From Dermatophilaceae bacterium Soc4.6 (GTDB lineage Bacteria > Actinomycetota > Actinomycetes > Actinomycetales > Dermatophilaceae): 64,000 bases of DNA. This document shows positions 46,100 to 55,916 of the stretch, piece by piece; position 1 is the stretch's first letter, and each line of letters opens with the position of its first letter. Under the pieces are notes generated by a model that saw nothing but the letters and a program-made list of their open reading frames with translations, was not told the DNA's origin and did not search any database. The translations under genes and the position numbers were made by a program. The stretch is taken from contig JAZGVH010000002.1 of NCBI GenBank assembly GCA_039889245.1, positions 1 to 64,000 of the forward strand, in the 5' to 3' direction.

Positions 46100-47068
46100 G
46101 TGACCGCCGAGGTGAACCCCACGCACGAGGCCCTGACTGACGAGGGCCTCGGTGAGCGGGGCGACGACCGTGGTGACCACGGGTCGGTCCTGCCCGGCAC
46201 CGAGCGGGTCGGTCTCGGCGAGCTCGGCCCGACCGGTCGCCCGACGCCGCACTTCCCCGAGCCGGCGGTGCTCGCGACCCACGGTCCGGCGCGCATCATC
46301 GCGATGTGCAACCAGAAGGGCGGGGTCGGCAAGACGACCACCACCATCAACCTGGGTGCGGCCCTGGCCGAGCTGGGGCGCAAGGTGCTGCTCGTCGACT
46401 TCGACCCGCAGGGGGCGCTGTCCGTCGGGGTCGGCGTGCGCGCCCAGGAGCTCGACACCACCATCTACGACCTGCTGGTCGAGCCGCCGGGCCGCCGCCG
46501 CGACATCCGCGAGATCATCGTGCATACCGCCACCCCCAACCTCGACCTCGTCCCGGCCAACATCGATCTCTCGGCCGCCGAGGTGCAGCTCGTCGGAGAG
46601 GTCGCCCGGGAGCAGATCCTGGCCCGGGTGCTGCGCCCGGTCCTCGACGACTACGACCTCATCCTGATCGACTGCCAGCCCTCGCTGGGCCTGCTCACGG
46701 TCAACGCGCTCACGGCCGCCCACGGGGTGCTCATCCCGCTCGAGTGCGAGTTCTTCGCGATGCGTGGTGTGGCCCTGCTCGTCGAGACGATCGAGAAGAT
46801 CACCGACCGGCTCAATCCGCGGCTCCAGACCGACGGCATCCTCGCCACGATGTACGACAGCCGCACCCTGCACAGCCGCGAGGTGGTGCGCTCGGTCGTC
46901 GACCACTTCGGCGAGCTGGTCTTCCACACCGTCATCAGCCGCACCGTCAAGTTCCCCGACGCGACGCTGGCGGCCGAGCCGATCACGACCTACGCCCCGA
47001 CGCACGGTGGGTCCATGGCCTACCGCCAGCTGGCCCGCGAGCTCATTGCGCGGGGCGGGGCGGCCTGA
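46100..47068 (+). CDS. parA: ParA/Soj-like chromosome-partitioning ATPase
   Basis: 322 residues from a GTG. A 60-residue disordered, acidic N-terminus precedes the deviant Walker A CNQKGGVGKTTTTINLGAAL. Then come LLVDFDPQGALSVGVG, DYDLILIDCQPSLGLLTVNAL and PLECEFFAMRGVALL. It lies directly before scpA, as in the Rv1708-scpA-scpB arrangement, not beside parB, so it is a second ParA. It may help place the SMC loader or another cargo. No parB or parS site was found here. Confidence 0.92.
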   Translation: MTAEVNPTHEALTDEGLGERGDDRGDHGSVLPGTERVGLGELGPTGRPTPHFPEPAVLATHGPARIIAMCNQKGGVGKTTTTINLGAALAELGRKVLLVDFDPQGALSVGVGVRAQELDTTIYDLLVEPPGRRRDIREIIVHTATPNLDLVPANIDLSAAEVQLVGEVAREQILARVLRPVLDDYDLILIDCQPSLGLLTVNALTAAHGVLIPLECEFFAMRGVALLVETIEKITDRLNPRLQTDGILATMYDSRTLHSREVVRSVVDHFGELVFHTVISRTVKFPDATLAAEPITTYAPTHGGSMAYRQLARELIARGGAA

Positions 47069-47072
47069 GGCC

Positions 47073-48041
47073 ATGGCTCAGGCAGGGCCCGTCGACCTCG
47101 ACGTCGACGGGGCAGCCCCGGCTGCCGTGCCGGGCGGCATCCTCACGCGTCGGACGGTGTCGACCACCTTCGAGGTGCACCTCGACGTGTTCTCCGGTCC
47201 CTTCGACCTGCTGCTCGGGCTGATCTCGAAGCACAAGCTCGACATCACCGAGATCGCCCTCGCGAAGGTAACCGACGAGTTCATCGCCCACCTCAAGGCG
47301 GCGCAGGGGTCCGGCACGGAGTGGGACCTCGGGCAGGCCTCCGATTTCCTCCTCGTCGCCGCCACCCTGCTCGACCTCAAGGCCTCGCGGCTGCTGCCGC
47401 ACAGCGGGCCGGAGGACGAGGAGGACCTTGCCCTCATCGAGGCCCGCGACCTGCTCTTCGCCCGTCTCCTGCAGTATCGCGCGTACAAGGACGTCGCCGG
47501 CGCGTTCGCCGCGCAGATGCTGACGGCGGGCCGGCTCACGCCCCGCCAGGCCGGTCTCGAGCCCCACTTCGCCGCCCTGCTACCCGAGCTCATCATGGGC
47601 ATCACCCCGGACCAGCTGGCGATGGTCGCGGCCCGCGCCCTCGCGCCCAAGGTGGCTCCCACGGTCGGGCTCGAGCACCTGCACTCGGTGCAGGTGAGCG
47701 TGCGCGAGCAGGCTGCGCTGATCGTCGAGCGGCTGAGGGCCGACCGCACGGCCACCTTCCGCTCGCTCGTCGCGGACGCCGACAGCACCCTGGTCATCGT
47801 CGCGAGATTCCTCGCGCTCCTCGAGCTCTTCAAGGACGCGGCGATCGTCTTCGAGCAGACCGAGGCCCTCGGCGAGCTCACCGTGAGGTGGACCGGCCGC
47901 GACGACGGTGACGTGGTGCTGGTCGACGAGTTCGACGAGTTCGACGAGCTGGCCGCGACCAGCGACCCCCCACCCGGGCAGCAGCCCGACCCCGAAGCAC
48001 CGACCGACGCAGGACCCGAGCCAGGAGCGCACGATGGCTGA
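47073..48041 (+). CDS. scpA: segregation and condensation protein A (kleisin)
   Basis: 322 residues. ATG 47073 is 4 bp after parA. The N-terminal SMC-binding part is FEVHLDVFSGPFDLLLGLISKHKLDI, then ATLLDLKASRLLP. The C-terminal winged helix has DSTLVIVARFLALLELFKDA, FEQTEALGELTVRW and an acidic tail with a short repeat (DEFDEFDEL). As kleisin it links Smc heads and binds ScpB. It overlaps scpB by 8 bp. Confidence 0.95.
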   Translation: MAQAGPVDLDVDGAAPAAVPGGILTRRTVSTTFEVHLDVFSGPFDLLLGLISKHKLDITEIALAKVTDEFIAHLKAAQGSGTEWDLGQASDFLLVAATLLDLKASRLLPHSGPEDEEDLALIEARDLLFARLLQYRAYKDVAGAFAAQMLTAGRLTPRQAGLEPHFAALLPELIMGITPDQLAMVAARALAPKVAPTVGLEHLHSVQVSVREQAALIVERLRADRTATFRSLVADADSTLVIVARFLALLELFKDAAIVFEQTEALGELTVRWTGRDDGDVVLVDEFDEFDELAATSDPPPGQQPDPEAPTDAGPEPGAHDG

Positions 48042-48696
48042 CCACGACACCCTCACGACGGAGGCGCCCGCGGGCGTCCTCCCCGGCGACCCACCCGGCG
48101 ACCCGGCAGAGCCGGAGAGCCGCGGCTTCTCGGTCGCCGACCTGCCCGGCGGCGCCGCCGCAGCCCTCGAGGCGGTACTGATGGTCGTCGACGAGCCGAT
48201 CAGCGAGGTCACCCTCGCGTCGGCCCTCGAGCTGCCGGTCGACGAGGTCGTCGGCCACCTCATCGCCCTCGAGGAGCAGTATGCCGCCGCCGACCGCGGC
48301 TTCACCCTGCGCAGCCTCGGCGGTGGGTGGCGCTTCTACAGCCGCGGGGACCACGCCGGCGTCGTCGAGAAGTTCCTCCTCGACGGGCAGCAGGCCAAGC
48401 TGACCCAGGCCGCCCTCGAGACCCTCGCGGTCATCGCCTACCGGCAGCCCGTCTCCCGGGCCCGGGTCAGTGCGGTGCGGGGGGTCAACGTCGACGGCGT
48501 GGTGCGCACGCTGCTGTCGCGCGGCCTGGTCACCGAGGTCGACGAGGCGGGGGAGTCGGGGGCGATCCTCTACGGCACGACCCCGTACTTCCTCCAGCGG
48601 ATGGGTCTCGGGTCGCTCGACGACCTGCCCGCCCTCGCGCCGTTCCTGCCCGAGGTCGACACCCTCGACGAGCTCGTCGAGCAGGGGCGGTCATGA
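48034..48696 (+). CDS. scpB: segregation and condensation protein B
   Basis: 220 residues. ATG 48034 is inside the end of scpA, behind CAGGAG. Tandem winged helices include LEAVLMVVDEPISEVTLASAL, GGWRFYSRGDHAGVVEKF and LTQAALETLAVIAYRQPVSRARVSAVRGV, the core signature, then ILYGTTPYFLQRMGL. It forms a dimer on ScpA in the Smc condensin. It overlaps rluB by ATGA, so all of parA-scpA-scpB-rluB is one transcript. Confidence 0.95.
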   Translation: MADHDTLTTEAPAGVLPGDPPGDPAEPESRGFSVADLPGGAAAALEAVLMVVDEPISEVTLASALELPVDEVVGHLIALEEQYAAADRGFTLRSLGGGWRFYSRGDHAGVVEKFLLDGQQAKLTQAALETLAVIAYRQPVSRARVSAVRGVNVDGVVRTLLSRGLVTEVDEAGESGAILYGTTPYFLQRMGLGSLDDLPALAPFLPEVDTLDELVEQGRS

Positions 48697-49718
48697 GCCC
48701 CGCGCAACGCGGCGGCTCCGGCGGCTCAGGTGGCTCCGGTGGCCGGGGCGGCAGCGGCCGGGGCGGCTCCGCCGGTGGCGGTCGCGGCGCCGGGTCGAGC
48801 GGCAAGCCTGCTGGTCGCGGTAAGCCAGCTGGCCGCGAGGGGCGCGATGCCCGCGACGGCAGAGCAGGCCAGGGTGAGGCGCCGACGGGTCGCAGCCGCA
48901 GCAAGGGTCCGAGCTTCGCGGGGTCGACCCGGCCCGGGCAGCCGACCCGCCTGCCGCAGCGCCCCACGGCGCCCAAGGTCGACGTGCACGACCCCGACGG
49001 CGTGCGGTTGCAGAAGCTGCTCGCCGGGGCCGGGGTGGGCTCGCGCCGCACCTGCGAGAACCTCATCACCCAGGGCCGGGTCACGGTCGACGACCACCTC
49101 GTGACCGAGCTCGGGGTGCGGGTCGACCCGACCCGACAGGTCGTCCACGTGGACGGCACACGGGTCAACCTCGACGAGTCACGGGTCTACCTCGCCTTCA
49201 ACAAGCCGCTCAAGGTGGTCTCCACCATGAGTGACGAGCTCGGCCGGATCTCGTTGGCCGACTACGTCGGCGACCGTCCCGAGCGGCTCTTCCACGTCGG
49301 GCGCCTCGACGCCGACACCGAGGGCCTGCTGCTGCTGACCAACGACGGTGACCTGGCGCACCGGCTGCAGCACCCGGCTTACGGGGTGCTCAAGACCTAT
49401 CTCGCACAGATCCCCGCGCCGGTGCCGCGCGACCTCGGTCGTCGTCTCCGCGAGGGCATCGAGCTCGACGACGGGCCGGTGTCGGTCGACTCCTTCCGCC
49501 TCGTCGACAGCCAGCCCGGCCGCGCGATGGTCGAGGTGGTGCTGCACGAGGGTCGCAAGCACGTCGTGCGGCGGATGCTCGAGGCTGTGGGGCACCCCGT
49601 CATCACGCTCGTGCGCACCCAGGTCGGCCCGATCCACCTCGGCAGCCTGAAGTCGGGCCGCACTCGGCGCCTGACCCCCGCGGAAGTCGGGCAGCTCTAC
49701 GGCGCCGCCGGGATGTGA
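48693..49718 (+). CDS. rluB: 23S rRNA pseudouridine synthase (RluB-type)
   Basis: 341 residues. Residues 1-95 are a Gly/Ser/Arg-rich disordered extension (SGGSGGSGGRGGSG, SGKPAGRGKPAGRE). An S4 RNA-binding domain follows (RLQKLLAGAGVGSRRTCENL). The catalytic domain has the active-site Asp in HVGRLDADTEGLLLLTNDGD, then GRKHVVRRMLEAVGHPV. It modifies helix 89 of 23S rRNA. The extended arginine/glycine tail is common in high-GC actinomycetes and probably adds RNA affinity. Confidence 0.93.
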   Translation: MSPAQRGGSGGSGGSGGRGGSGRGGSAGGGRGAGSSGKPAGRGKPAGREGRDARDGRAGQGEAPTGRSRSKGPSFAGSTRPGQPTRLPQRPTAPKVDVHDPDGVRLQKLLAGAGVGSRRTCENLITQGRVTVDDHLVTELGVRVDPTRQVVHVDGTRVNLDESRVYLAFNKPLKVVSTMSDELGRISLADYVGDRPERLFHVGRLDADTEGLLLLTNDGDLAHRLQHPAYGVLKTYLAQIPAPVPRDLGRRLREGIELDDGPVSVDSFRLVDSQPGRAMVEVVLHEGRKHVVRRMLEAVGHPVITLVRTQVGPIHLGSLKSGRTRRLTPAEVGQLYGAAGM

Positions 49719-49722
49719 GGCG

Positions 49723-50841
49723 ATGACGCCGAGGGTGCGGGTGGTGGGCACCGGGCTCATCGGGACGAGTCTCGGGATCGCCCTGTCCCGCAAGGGTTTC
49801 GAGGTGACCCTGAGCGACCCGTCCCCTACGGCGATGCGCCTGGCTCGTGACCTGGGCGCAGGGGTTCTGGCCGACGAGGCCGGCCAGCCGCCGCAGCTCG
49901 TCGTCGTCGCCGCCCCACCCGACGTGGCCGGCTCGGTGGTGGCGCACGCGCTGCGCCGGTGGACCGACGCCGTGGTCACCGACGTGTCGTCGGTCAAGGG
50001 GGCGGTCGTCCGGGCCGTGCGGCAGCAGGGGGGTGACCTCTCGCGCTACGTCGGCTCGCACCCCATGGCGGGGCGCGAGCGCAGCGGCGCGATGGCTGCG
50101 CGCGCCGACCTCTTCGAGGGGCGCGCGTGGGTCGTCGTGCCCACCCCCGAGAGCAGCCCGTATGCCGTGGAGCTCACCCGTGAGGTCGCCAGAGCCGTCG
50201 GGTCGGTCGTGACCGTGATGGACGCGGACGAGCACGACGCCGCGGTCGCGGTCGTGTCGCACGTGCCCCAGGTGGTCGCCAGCCTCGTGGCCGGTCGCCT
50301 GCGCGACCTCAGCGACGACGCCGTGGCCCTGGCCGGCCAGGGACTGCGCGACGTCACCCGCATCGCTGCGAGCGACCCCGGGCTGTGGACCCAGATCCTT
50401 GCCGGCAACGCCGAGGCCGTCCGCGAGGTGCTGCACCAGGTGCGCACCGACCTCGACGCCGTCATCGCGGCGCTGTCCGGCCTGGTGGAGCAGGGGCAGC
50501 CGGAGCAGGGGCACGACTCGGCCGGCGGCGACGCCCCTGGTGCGCTCGCCGCGGTGTCGAGGGCCATCAGCGACGGCAACACCGGGCATGCCCGGATCCC
50601 CGGGAAGCACGGCGGGGGCCCGACGGCATACGCCACGGTCGTGGTGGTCGTTCCTGACACCCCAGGGGCCCTGGCGGACCTGCTGTCCGACGTCGGTGCT
50701 GCGGGCGTCAACCTCGAGGACCTGCGCCTCGACCACGGCTTGGGGCTGCCCTTCGGACTGGCCGAGGTCTTCGTGCTGCCGACGGCGGTCGAGCACCTGC
50801 AGACGGCGCTGGCGGCGCGCGGCTGGCGCGTCCACGACTGA
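49723..50841 (+). CDS. tyrA: prephenate dehydrogenase with ACT domain
   Basis: 372 residues. The Rossmann start is RVVGTGLIGTSLGIALSRKG, with DVSSVKGAVV, SHPMAGRERSG (substrate-binding His/Arg) and EHDAAVAVVSHVPQ. The C-terminal ACT domain (about 295-370) reads VVVVVPDTPGALADLLSDV and would mediate tyrosine feedback inhibition. It oxidises prephenate to 4-hydroxyphenylpyruvate in tyrosine synthesis. It lies 4 bp after rluB. Confidence 0.92.
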   Translation: MTPRVRVVGTGLIGTSLGIALSRKGFEVTLSDPSPTAMRLARDLGAGVLADEAGQPPQLVVVAAPPDVAGSVVAHALRRWTDAVVTDVSSVKGAVVRAVRQQGGDLSRYVGSHPMAGRERSGAMAARADLFEGRAWVVVPTPESSPYAVELTREVARAVGSVVTVMDADEHDAAVAVVSHVPQVVASLVAGRLRDLSDDAVALAGQGLRDVTRIAASDPGLWTQILAGNAEAVREVLHQVRTDLDAVIAALSGLVEQGQPEQGHDSAGGDAPGALAAVSRAISDGNTGHARIPGKHGGGPTAYATVVVVVPDTPGALADLLSDVGAAGVNLEDLRLDHGLGLPFGLAEVFVLPTAVEHLQTALAARGWRVHD

Positions 50842-50905
50842 CGCCCCATGCGGCCCGCGGGGTGGCGACGCACGGAGAGCCGGGGGCTCGGTAGGGTGTG
50901 CTCCC

Positions 50906-51613
50906 GTGACTGAGCCTGCCGGACCTGCCCTCGTCGTCGCGATCGACGGGCCCTCGGGCTCGGGCAAGTCGAGCGTCTCGCGCGCGGTCGCCCGCGAGCT
51001 GGGGGTGGGGTTCGTCGACACGGGCGCCACCTACCGGGCTGTCACGTGGTGGTGCCTCGACCGCGGCATCGACCTCGAGGACCGGCGGTCGGTCGCCGCT
51101 GCGGCGCTCGCGCTGCCACTCGAGCTCTCGACCGACCCCGAGGGGGTGACCGTCGTCGTCGACGGCACCGACGTCACGGCGGCGATCCGCGAGTCGCGGG
51201 TCTCCGAGGCGGTCTCCACCGTCGCCACCAACCTCGACGTGCGCGAGATCCTCGTGCGGCGTCAGCGCGAGCTGATCCGCGACACGGTCGCGGCCAGGGG
51301 CGGGTGCGTCGCCGAGGGGCGTGACGTGACCACCGTCGTGCAGCCCGACGCCGACGTGCGCATCCTGCTCACCGCCAGCGTGGAGGCCCGGCTGGCCCGA
51401 CGGGCCACGCAGCTGCACGGGGCGGCCGACGACGAGGCCCTCGCCGCCACCCACGACCAGGTCGTCCGCCGTGACCGCGACGACTCGACGGTGTCGACGT
51501 TCCTGACCGCGGGTGAGGGTGTCGTCACCGTCGACACCTCCGAGCTCGACTTCGGAGGCTCGGTCGCCGCAGTCCTCGATGTGGTCGAGGCGGTCGTCGG
51601 TGCCCGCCGCTGA
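50906..51613 (+). CDS. cmk: cytidylate kinase
   Basis: 235 residues. GTG 50906 follows TAGGGT (50892-50897) by 8 bases. P-loop IDGPSGSGKSSVSRA, FVDTGATYRAVT, GRDVTTVVQPDADVRI and RRDRDDS are all family landmarks. It phosphorylates CMP and dCMP. It overlaps the next gene by 14 bp. The order rluB-(tyrA)-cmk-(plsC)-der is classic. Confidence 0.95.
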   Translation: MTEPAGPALVVAIDGPSGSGKSSVSRAVARELGVGFVDTGATYRAVTWWCLDRGIDLEDRRSVAAAALALPLELSTDPEGVTVVVDGTDVTAAIRESRVSEAVSTVATNLDVREILVRRQRELIRDTVAARGGCVAEGRDVTTVVQPDADVRILLTASVEARLARRATQLHGAADDEALAATHDQVVRRDRDDSTVSTFLTAGEGVVTVDTSELDFGGSVAAVLDVVEAVVGARR

Positions 51614-52283
51614 GCCCATCCTCCCGGCGCCAGCGTGGCGCGCAGCCCTCGGGCGGCGGGTCGGACGCGTGGTCGTTCCCGCGGCCTACCGCTGTGTGGT
51701 CCGAGGGGTGGAGCGGGTGCCCGGCCACGGGCCGCTGGTGCTCGTCGCCAACCACAGCGGGCTGCTCGACGGGCCACTCGTCATGTCGGTCACCCCGCGA
51801 CCGGTGACCTTCCTGGTCAAGCAAGAGCTGTTCCACGGCTTCGTGGGGTCGGTGCTGCGAGGCGTCGGGCAGATCCCGATCGACCGCACCACGGGCGACC
51901 GTCACGCGCTCGCGGCAGCTCGGGCCGTCCTCGCCCACGGCGGTGTGGTCGGGGTCTTTCCCGAGGGCACCAGGGGTCGGGGCGACGTGCAGCAGGTCAA
52001 CCAGGGGGCCGCCTGGCTCGCCCTGCAGACCGGAGCCCGCATCGTGCCCGTGTGCGTCCTCGGCACGAGGGTGCCCGACCGGAGCGCCGACGCGCTGCCG
52101 CGGCTGCGGTCGCGGGTCGTGATCGACTTCGGAGAGCCGTTCGAGCTCGAGAGCGACCGCGCCGTGCCCGGTCGGGCCCGGCTCGCAGCCGCCACCGACC
52201 TGCTGCGCGACCGGCTGGCGGGCCAGGTTGCCGCGGCGAGCCTGCGCGACGGGGTCCGGTCGCAGGCCGAGCCCCAGGGCTGA
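51600..52283 (+). CDS. plsC: 1-acyl-glycerol-3-phosphate acyltransferase (PlsC family)
   Basis: 227 residues from a GTG inside the end of cmk. The longer frame upstream is out of homology. The acyltransferase block has NHSGLLDG (HX4D), [34 protein letters not shown] and VPVCVLGT. It acylates lysophosphatidic acid to phosphatidic acid, or a related lysolipid. The C-terminus is helical and basic. Membrane association is probably peripheral or by a single helix. Confidence 0.88.
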   Translation: MPAAEPILPAPAWRAALGRRVGRVVVPAAYRCVVRGVERVPGHGPLVLVANHSGLLDGPLVMSVTPRPVTFLVKQELFHGFVGSVLRGVGQIPIDRTTGDRHALAAARAVLAHGGVVGVFPEGTRGRGDVQQVNQGAAWLALQTGARIVPVCVLGTRVPDRSADALPRLRSRVVIDFGEPFELESDRAVPGRARLAAATDLLRDRLAGQVAAASLRDGVRSQAEPQG

Positions 52284-52417
52284 GCTCGGGGACGACGCGG
52301 GCCCTGCTCGGCACGGTGTGGCGCAGACCGGGCCCGCACTGGGGGACAATGGGTGGCTGCGGGTGCCATCCACCACCATCACCTGCGCACCGAACTCCAG
52401 CAGCGACAGGCGATCTC

Positions 52418-53941
52418 GTGACCGACCCGACCCACTCCACCGACTCCGACGTCATCTCCACCGACTCCGACGTCATCTCCACGACCGAGGCGGGGCACGA
52501 CGACGACCTCACGGTCGAGCGGGCCCTGCGCGCCGGCCTCGACGACTTCGAGCTCGACGACGACGACCTGCACCTGCTCGAGCGCGGCGAGGGGGACGAC
52601 GGCGAGGACGACCAGCAGGGCCCGCTGCCCGTGGTCGCTGTCGTCGGCCGCCCCAACGTCGGCAAGTCGACCCTGGTCAACCGCATCCTCGGTCGCCGCG
52701 AGGCGGTCGTCGAGGACGTGCCGGGGGTCACCCGCGACCGCGTCGCCTACGACGCCGACTGGGCCGGCCGCCGCTTCACCCTGGTCGACACGGGAGGCTG
52801 GGAAGTCGACGCGACGGGCATCCACCTGCGCGTGGCCGAGCAGGCCGAGATCGCCGTCGAGCTCGCCGACGTCGTCATGTTCGTCGTCGACGCGGTCGTC
52901 GGGGCGACCGACACCGACGAGGGCGTCGTGCGCCTGCTGCGACGCAGCGGCAAGCCGGTCGTCCTCGTGGCCAACAAGGTGGACGACCAGCGCTTCGAGG
53001 CCGACGCGACCTCCCTGTGGAACCTCGGGCTCGGTGAGCCCTACCCGGTCTCGGCGCTGCACGGGCGGGGCAGCGGTGACGTGCTCGACGCCGTCCTCGC
53101 CGTGCTCCCCGACGTGTCCGCCGTGGGGGACGCCTACCGGCGAGGCGGCCCGCGGCGGGTCGCCCTGCTCGGCCGACCCAACGTCGGCAAGTCCAGCCTG
53201 CTCAACCAGCTCGCCGGCACCGACCGCGTCGTCGTCGACGAGGTGGCGGGCACGACCCGCGATCCCGTCGACGAGATGATCGACCTGGGCGGCAAGACCT
53301 GGCGCTTCGTCGACACCGCCGGCATCCGCCGCCGGGTGCACCAGACCAGGGGAGCCGACTTCTATGCCTCCCTGCGCACCCAGACCGCGCTGGAGAAGGC
53401 GGAGGTGGCCGTCGTCCTCGTCGATGCCAGCGAGAGCATCGCGGAGCAGGACGTGCGCGTCATCCAGCAGGTCATCGACGCGGGCCGGGCACTGGTCGTG
53501 GCCTACAACAAGTGGGACAACGTCGACGACGAGCGCCGCCACTTCCTCGAGCGCGAGATCGAGCGCGACCTCGTGCAGATCCCGTGGGCGCCGAGAGTCA
53601 ACATCTCCGCTCGCACCGGGCGCCACATGGACCGGCTGGTCCCCTCCCTCGAGGTGGCGCTGGCGTCGTGGGACCTGCGCATCTCGACGGGACGCCTCAA
53701 CTCCTTCCTCGGCGAGGTCGTGGCCGGGCACCCGCACCCGGTGCGTGGCGGCAAGCAGCCGCGCATCCTCTTCGCCACCCAGGCCTCGACCCGCCCACCT
53801 CGCTTCGTCATCTTCGCCTCGGGGTTCATCGAGGCGGGCTACCGCCGGTTCCTCGAGCGCCGACTGCGGGAGCAGTTCGGCTTCGAGGGCACGCCCATCG
53901 AGGTGTCGGTCAGGGTGAAGGAGAAGCGGCGCCGGCGCTGA
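52418..53941 (+). CDS. der: ribosome-assembly GTPase Der (EngA)
   Basis: 507 residues from a GTG. The first 68 residues are an acidic, disordered extension with a repeated TDSDVIS. Two tandem GTPase domains follow. G1 is [14 protein letters not shown] with DTGG and NKVD. The second G1 is [14 protein letters not shown] with DTAG and NKWD. The C-terminal KH-like domain has [15 protein letters not shown] and [18 protein letters not shown]. It is needed for 50S assembly. Its 3' end overlaps the opposite gene by 32 bp. Confidence 0.95.
   Translation: MTDPTHSTDSDVISTDSDVISTTEAGHDDDLTVERALRAGLDDFELDDDDLHLLERGEGDDGEDDQQGPLPVVAVVGRPNVGKSTLVNRILGRREAVVEDVPGVTRDRVAYDADWAGRRFTLVDTGGWEVDATGIHLRVAEQAEIAVELADVVMFVVDAVVGATDTDEGVVRLLRRSGKPVVLVANKVDDQRFEADATSLWNLGLGEPYPVSALHGRGSGDVLDAVLAVLPDVSAVGDAYRRGGPRRVALLGRPNVGKSSLLNQLAGTDRVVVDEVAGTTRDPVDEMIDLGGKTWRFVDTAGIRRRVHQTRGADFYASLRTQTALEKAEVAVVLVDASESIAEQDVRVIQQVIDAGRALVVAYNKWDNVDDERRHFLEREIERDLVQIPWAPRVNISARTGRHMDRLVPSLEVALASWDLRISTGRLNSFLGEVVAGHPHPVRGGKQPRILFATQASTRPPRFVIFASGFIEAGYRRFLERRLREQFGFEGTPIEVSVRVKEKRRRR
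52439..52480. repeat. exact 21-bp tandem duplication in the der 5' region
   Basis: Two identical units beginning accgactccgacgtcatctc occupy 52439-52459 and 52460-52480. They duplicate the heptapeptide TDSDVIS in the acidic N-terminus. It looks like a recent in-frame slippage event. Confidence 0.85.
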
Positions 53942-54293
53942 CGCCGGGCGTTTCGGTGCCCATGGTGTAGACGCTGCCGGCCTCCAGCTCGGTGGCCACG
54001 GCGTCGAGCCAGGTCTCGGGCTGCGGCCAGCGCCCGCGGGCCTCGAGCTCGCGGCGCAGGGCGTCGCGCACGATCTCGCGCGAGTGGGTGCCGGCGTGGG
54101 TCCGGGCGACCGCCACGATCGCCTCCTCGATCAGCTCACCGACCGCCTGCTGGCGCTGCACGCGGGGCTCGTCGACATCGACGACATCGACGGCGTCCAC
54201 GGTCTCGTCGGCCGGGCCGACGAGACCGTTCTCACTCGCGCCCCGGTCGTCACCGCCCGTCGGCTGCTCGGTCTTGTCGCCGTCGTGCCCCAT
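53910..54293 (-). CDS. small hypothetical protein with acidic N-terminus and helical core
   Basis: 127 residues. ATG 54293 has a strong AAGGAGG site upstream; a longer frame to 54467 lacks one. The N-terminus is acidic and Gly-rich, with [13 protein letters not shown]. The C-terminal part has [20 protein letters not shown] and [16 protein letters not shown], plausibly two long helices. I recognise no family. The end overlaps der on the other strand. It is next to the tRNA-Pro gene, divergent from it. Confidence 0.6.
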   Translation of the reverse strand: MGHDGDKTEQPTGGDDRGASENGLVGPADETVDAVDVVDVDEPRVQRQQAVGELIEEAIVAVARTHAGTHSREIVRDALRRELEARGRWPQPETWLDAVATELEAGSVYTMGTETPGVSAGAASPSP

Positions 54294-54528
54294 CGGGGGC
54301 CTCCTTCGTCGTCGTTCCTGAGAGGGTCTGGCGTTGCGGCGCGAGGCCGGTGCCTCTCCCACACTGGGGGGCGAGGGCTCGGGACGCCACCCTCGCGCGC
54401 CTCGGCCCAGCCCGGTGCGGACGCGTGGACCACCCGCCGGGAGCCACCGATTTCGGTGCCCCGTCACGCGTGCGATAAGGTTTCGTTCGCTCCGCGGGAT
54501 GGCTTCACCGGCCCTGGGGTGATCGGCA

Positions 54529-54602
<74 letters not shown>

Positions 54603-54609
54603 CAGAGCA

Positions 54610-54656
54610 GGCAGCAGGCCGTCCCCGCGACACGCGGGGGCGGCCTTCCTGCTGCC
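54610..54656 (+). terminator. probable intrinsic terminator after tRNA-Pro
   Basis: A strong two-part hairpin: outer arms ggcagcagg / cctgctgcc and inner arms ccccgcg (54623-54629) / cgcgggg (54633-54639), loop aca. It starts 8 bases after the tRNA. There is no long T-tract, as is common in high-GC bacteria. Confidence 0.7.
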
Positions 54657-54689
54657 GGTGGCGCGGGTGCCTGGGGCAGCATGGGAGGC

Positions 54690-55241
54690 ATGACACCCGC
54701 AGCCAGCCCCCACGAGAGCCCGGTGGAGAGCCCTGCGGGGTTCGAGACCGACGAGCGGGAGCCGTTCGCGGCCCTCGGCGACGCCCAGACCCGCATCCGG
54801 ACCCACCACGTCGTCGACCGGTTCGACGGCGCGCTCGGCCTGCTGCTGCTGCGCCTGGTCGTCGCGGCCGTCGTGGGCACCCGCGGTGTGCAGAAGATCG
54901 CTCACCGCGACGAGACGGCGCAGATGCTGCGGGCGGTGCGGCTCCCGGCCTACGACGTGCTCGGCATGCTCTTCGGGCCGGTGCAGCTGGCCATGGCCGT
55001 CGCGCTCGTCCTGGGTCTCGCGGTGCGGGTCGCGGGGGCCGGGGTGGCCGCGAGCGCGGTCACCGCACTGGTGCTGGTCAACTGGTCGTCGGGCTCCCAG
55101 ATCTTCGTCGCGGACGTGCCGGGCTTCGACGGTGACTTCCAGCTGCTCCTCGCGGGGGCCGGGGTGGCCCTGCTCGGTCTCGGCGGTGGAGGCCTCGGGC
55201 TGGACCGGGCCGTGCGCCACCGAGGCACCTCGGCCGACTGA
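54690..55241 (+). CDS. DoxX-family membrane protein
   Basis: 183 residues from ATG 54690. ATG 54681 is possible, but a CAGCAT box sits 7 bases before 54690 in the leaderless arrangement seen elsewhere. Four membrane helices follow an acidic 50-residue N-terminus: LLLLRLVVAAVVGTRGVQKI, then VLGMLFGPVQLAMAVALVLG, AGAGVAASAVTALVLVNW and FQLLLAGAGVALLGLGGGGLG. The GxQK motif after helix 1 is typical of DoxX. The role is uncertain, probably membrane redox or stress related. Confidence 0.8.
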   Translation: MTPAASPHESPVESPAGFETDEREPFAALGDAQTRIRTHHVVDRFDGALGLLLLRLVVAAVVGTRGVQKIAHRDETAQMLRAVRLPAYDVLGMLFGPVQLAMAVALVLGLAVRVAGAGVAASAVTALVLVNWSSGSQIFVADVPGFDGDFQLLLAGAGVALLGLGGGGLGLDRAVRHRGTSAD

Positions 55242-55268
55242 CCGGTGCACCGGGATAGGGTCGGGGCC

Positions 55269-55916
55269 GTGGTGGACGACGTGGGGGTGGGGCAGCCGAC
55301 CGGTGGGCCCTCGCCCTCCGGACCAGGCCGCGCCGCGGTCAGCGACCGGGTGCTCACGGTGCCCAACGCCCTCTCCGCCCTGCGGCTGCTCGGGGTGCCG
55401 CTGTTCCTGTGGCTGCTGCTCCAGCGCCACGACGCCTGGGCGATCACGGTGCTCGTCGTCGCAGGCGCCACCGACTACCTCGACGGCAAGATCGCGCGAC
55501 GCTACGGTCTGGAGTCCCGGGTCGGTGAGCTGCTCGACCCGGCGGCCGACCGGCTCTACACCCTGACGACCATCGTGGCCTTCGCGTGGCGCGACATCAT
55601 CCCCGTGTGGTTGCTGGTCGCCCTGCTGGCCCGTGACCTGGTCATGCTGGTGGTCGTGCTCGCGCTCAAGCGCGTCGGCCAGACGGGTCTGCCCGTCAGC
55701 TTCATCGGCAAGGCCGCGACGTTCAACCTGCTCTACGCCTTCCCGATCCTGCTGCTGTCGGTGTCACCCGGCACCCTCGGCGACGTGGCCCGCCCGATCG
55801 GCTGGGCCTTCACCTGGTGGGGGCTCGGCCTCTACTGGCTGGCGGCTGCCCTGTATGCGGTGCAGGCGGCGGGCCTCCTGCGCGGTCCACGTGCCCACGC
55901 CGCTCAGGCGGTGTGA
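55269..55916 (+). CDS. CDP-alcohol phosphatidyltransferase (PgsA2/PgsA-like)
   Basis: 215 residues. GTG 55269 lies 7 bases after TAGGGT (55256-55261). The signature is DYLDGKIARRYGLESRVGEL then LLDPAADR, matching D-x2-D-G-x2-A-R-x8-G-x3-D-x3-D. Five or so membrane helices are present. Its position upstream of DUF881, sbp, DUF881, gcvH and garA equals Rv1822 (pgsA2). A phosphatidylglycerophosphate or cardiolipin-type product is likely. The exact alcohol acceptor cannot be read. Confidence 0.85.
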   Translation: MVDDVGVGQPTGGPSPSGPGRAAVSDRVLTVPNALSALRLLGVPLFLWLLLQRHDAWAITVLVVAGATDYLDGKIARRYGLESRVGELLDPAADRLYTLTTIVAFAWRDIIPVWLLVALLARDLVMLVVVLALKRVGQTGLPVSFIGKAATFNLLYAFPILLLSVSPGTLGDVARPIGWAFTWWGLGLYWLAAALYAVQAAGLLRGPRAHAAQAV

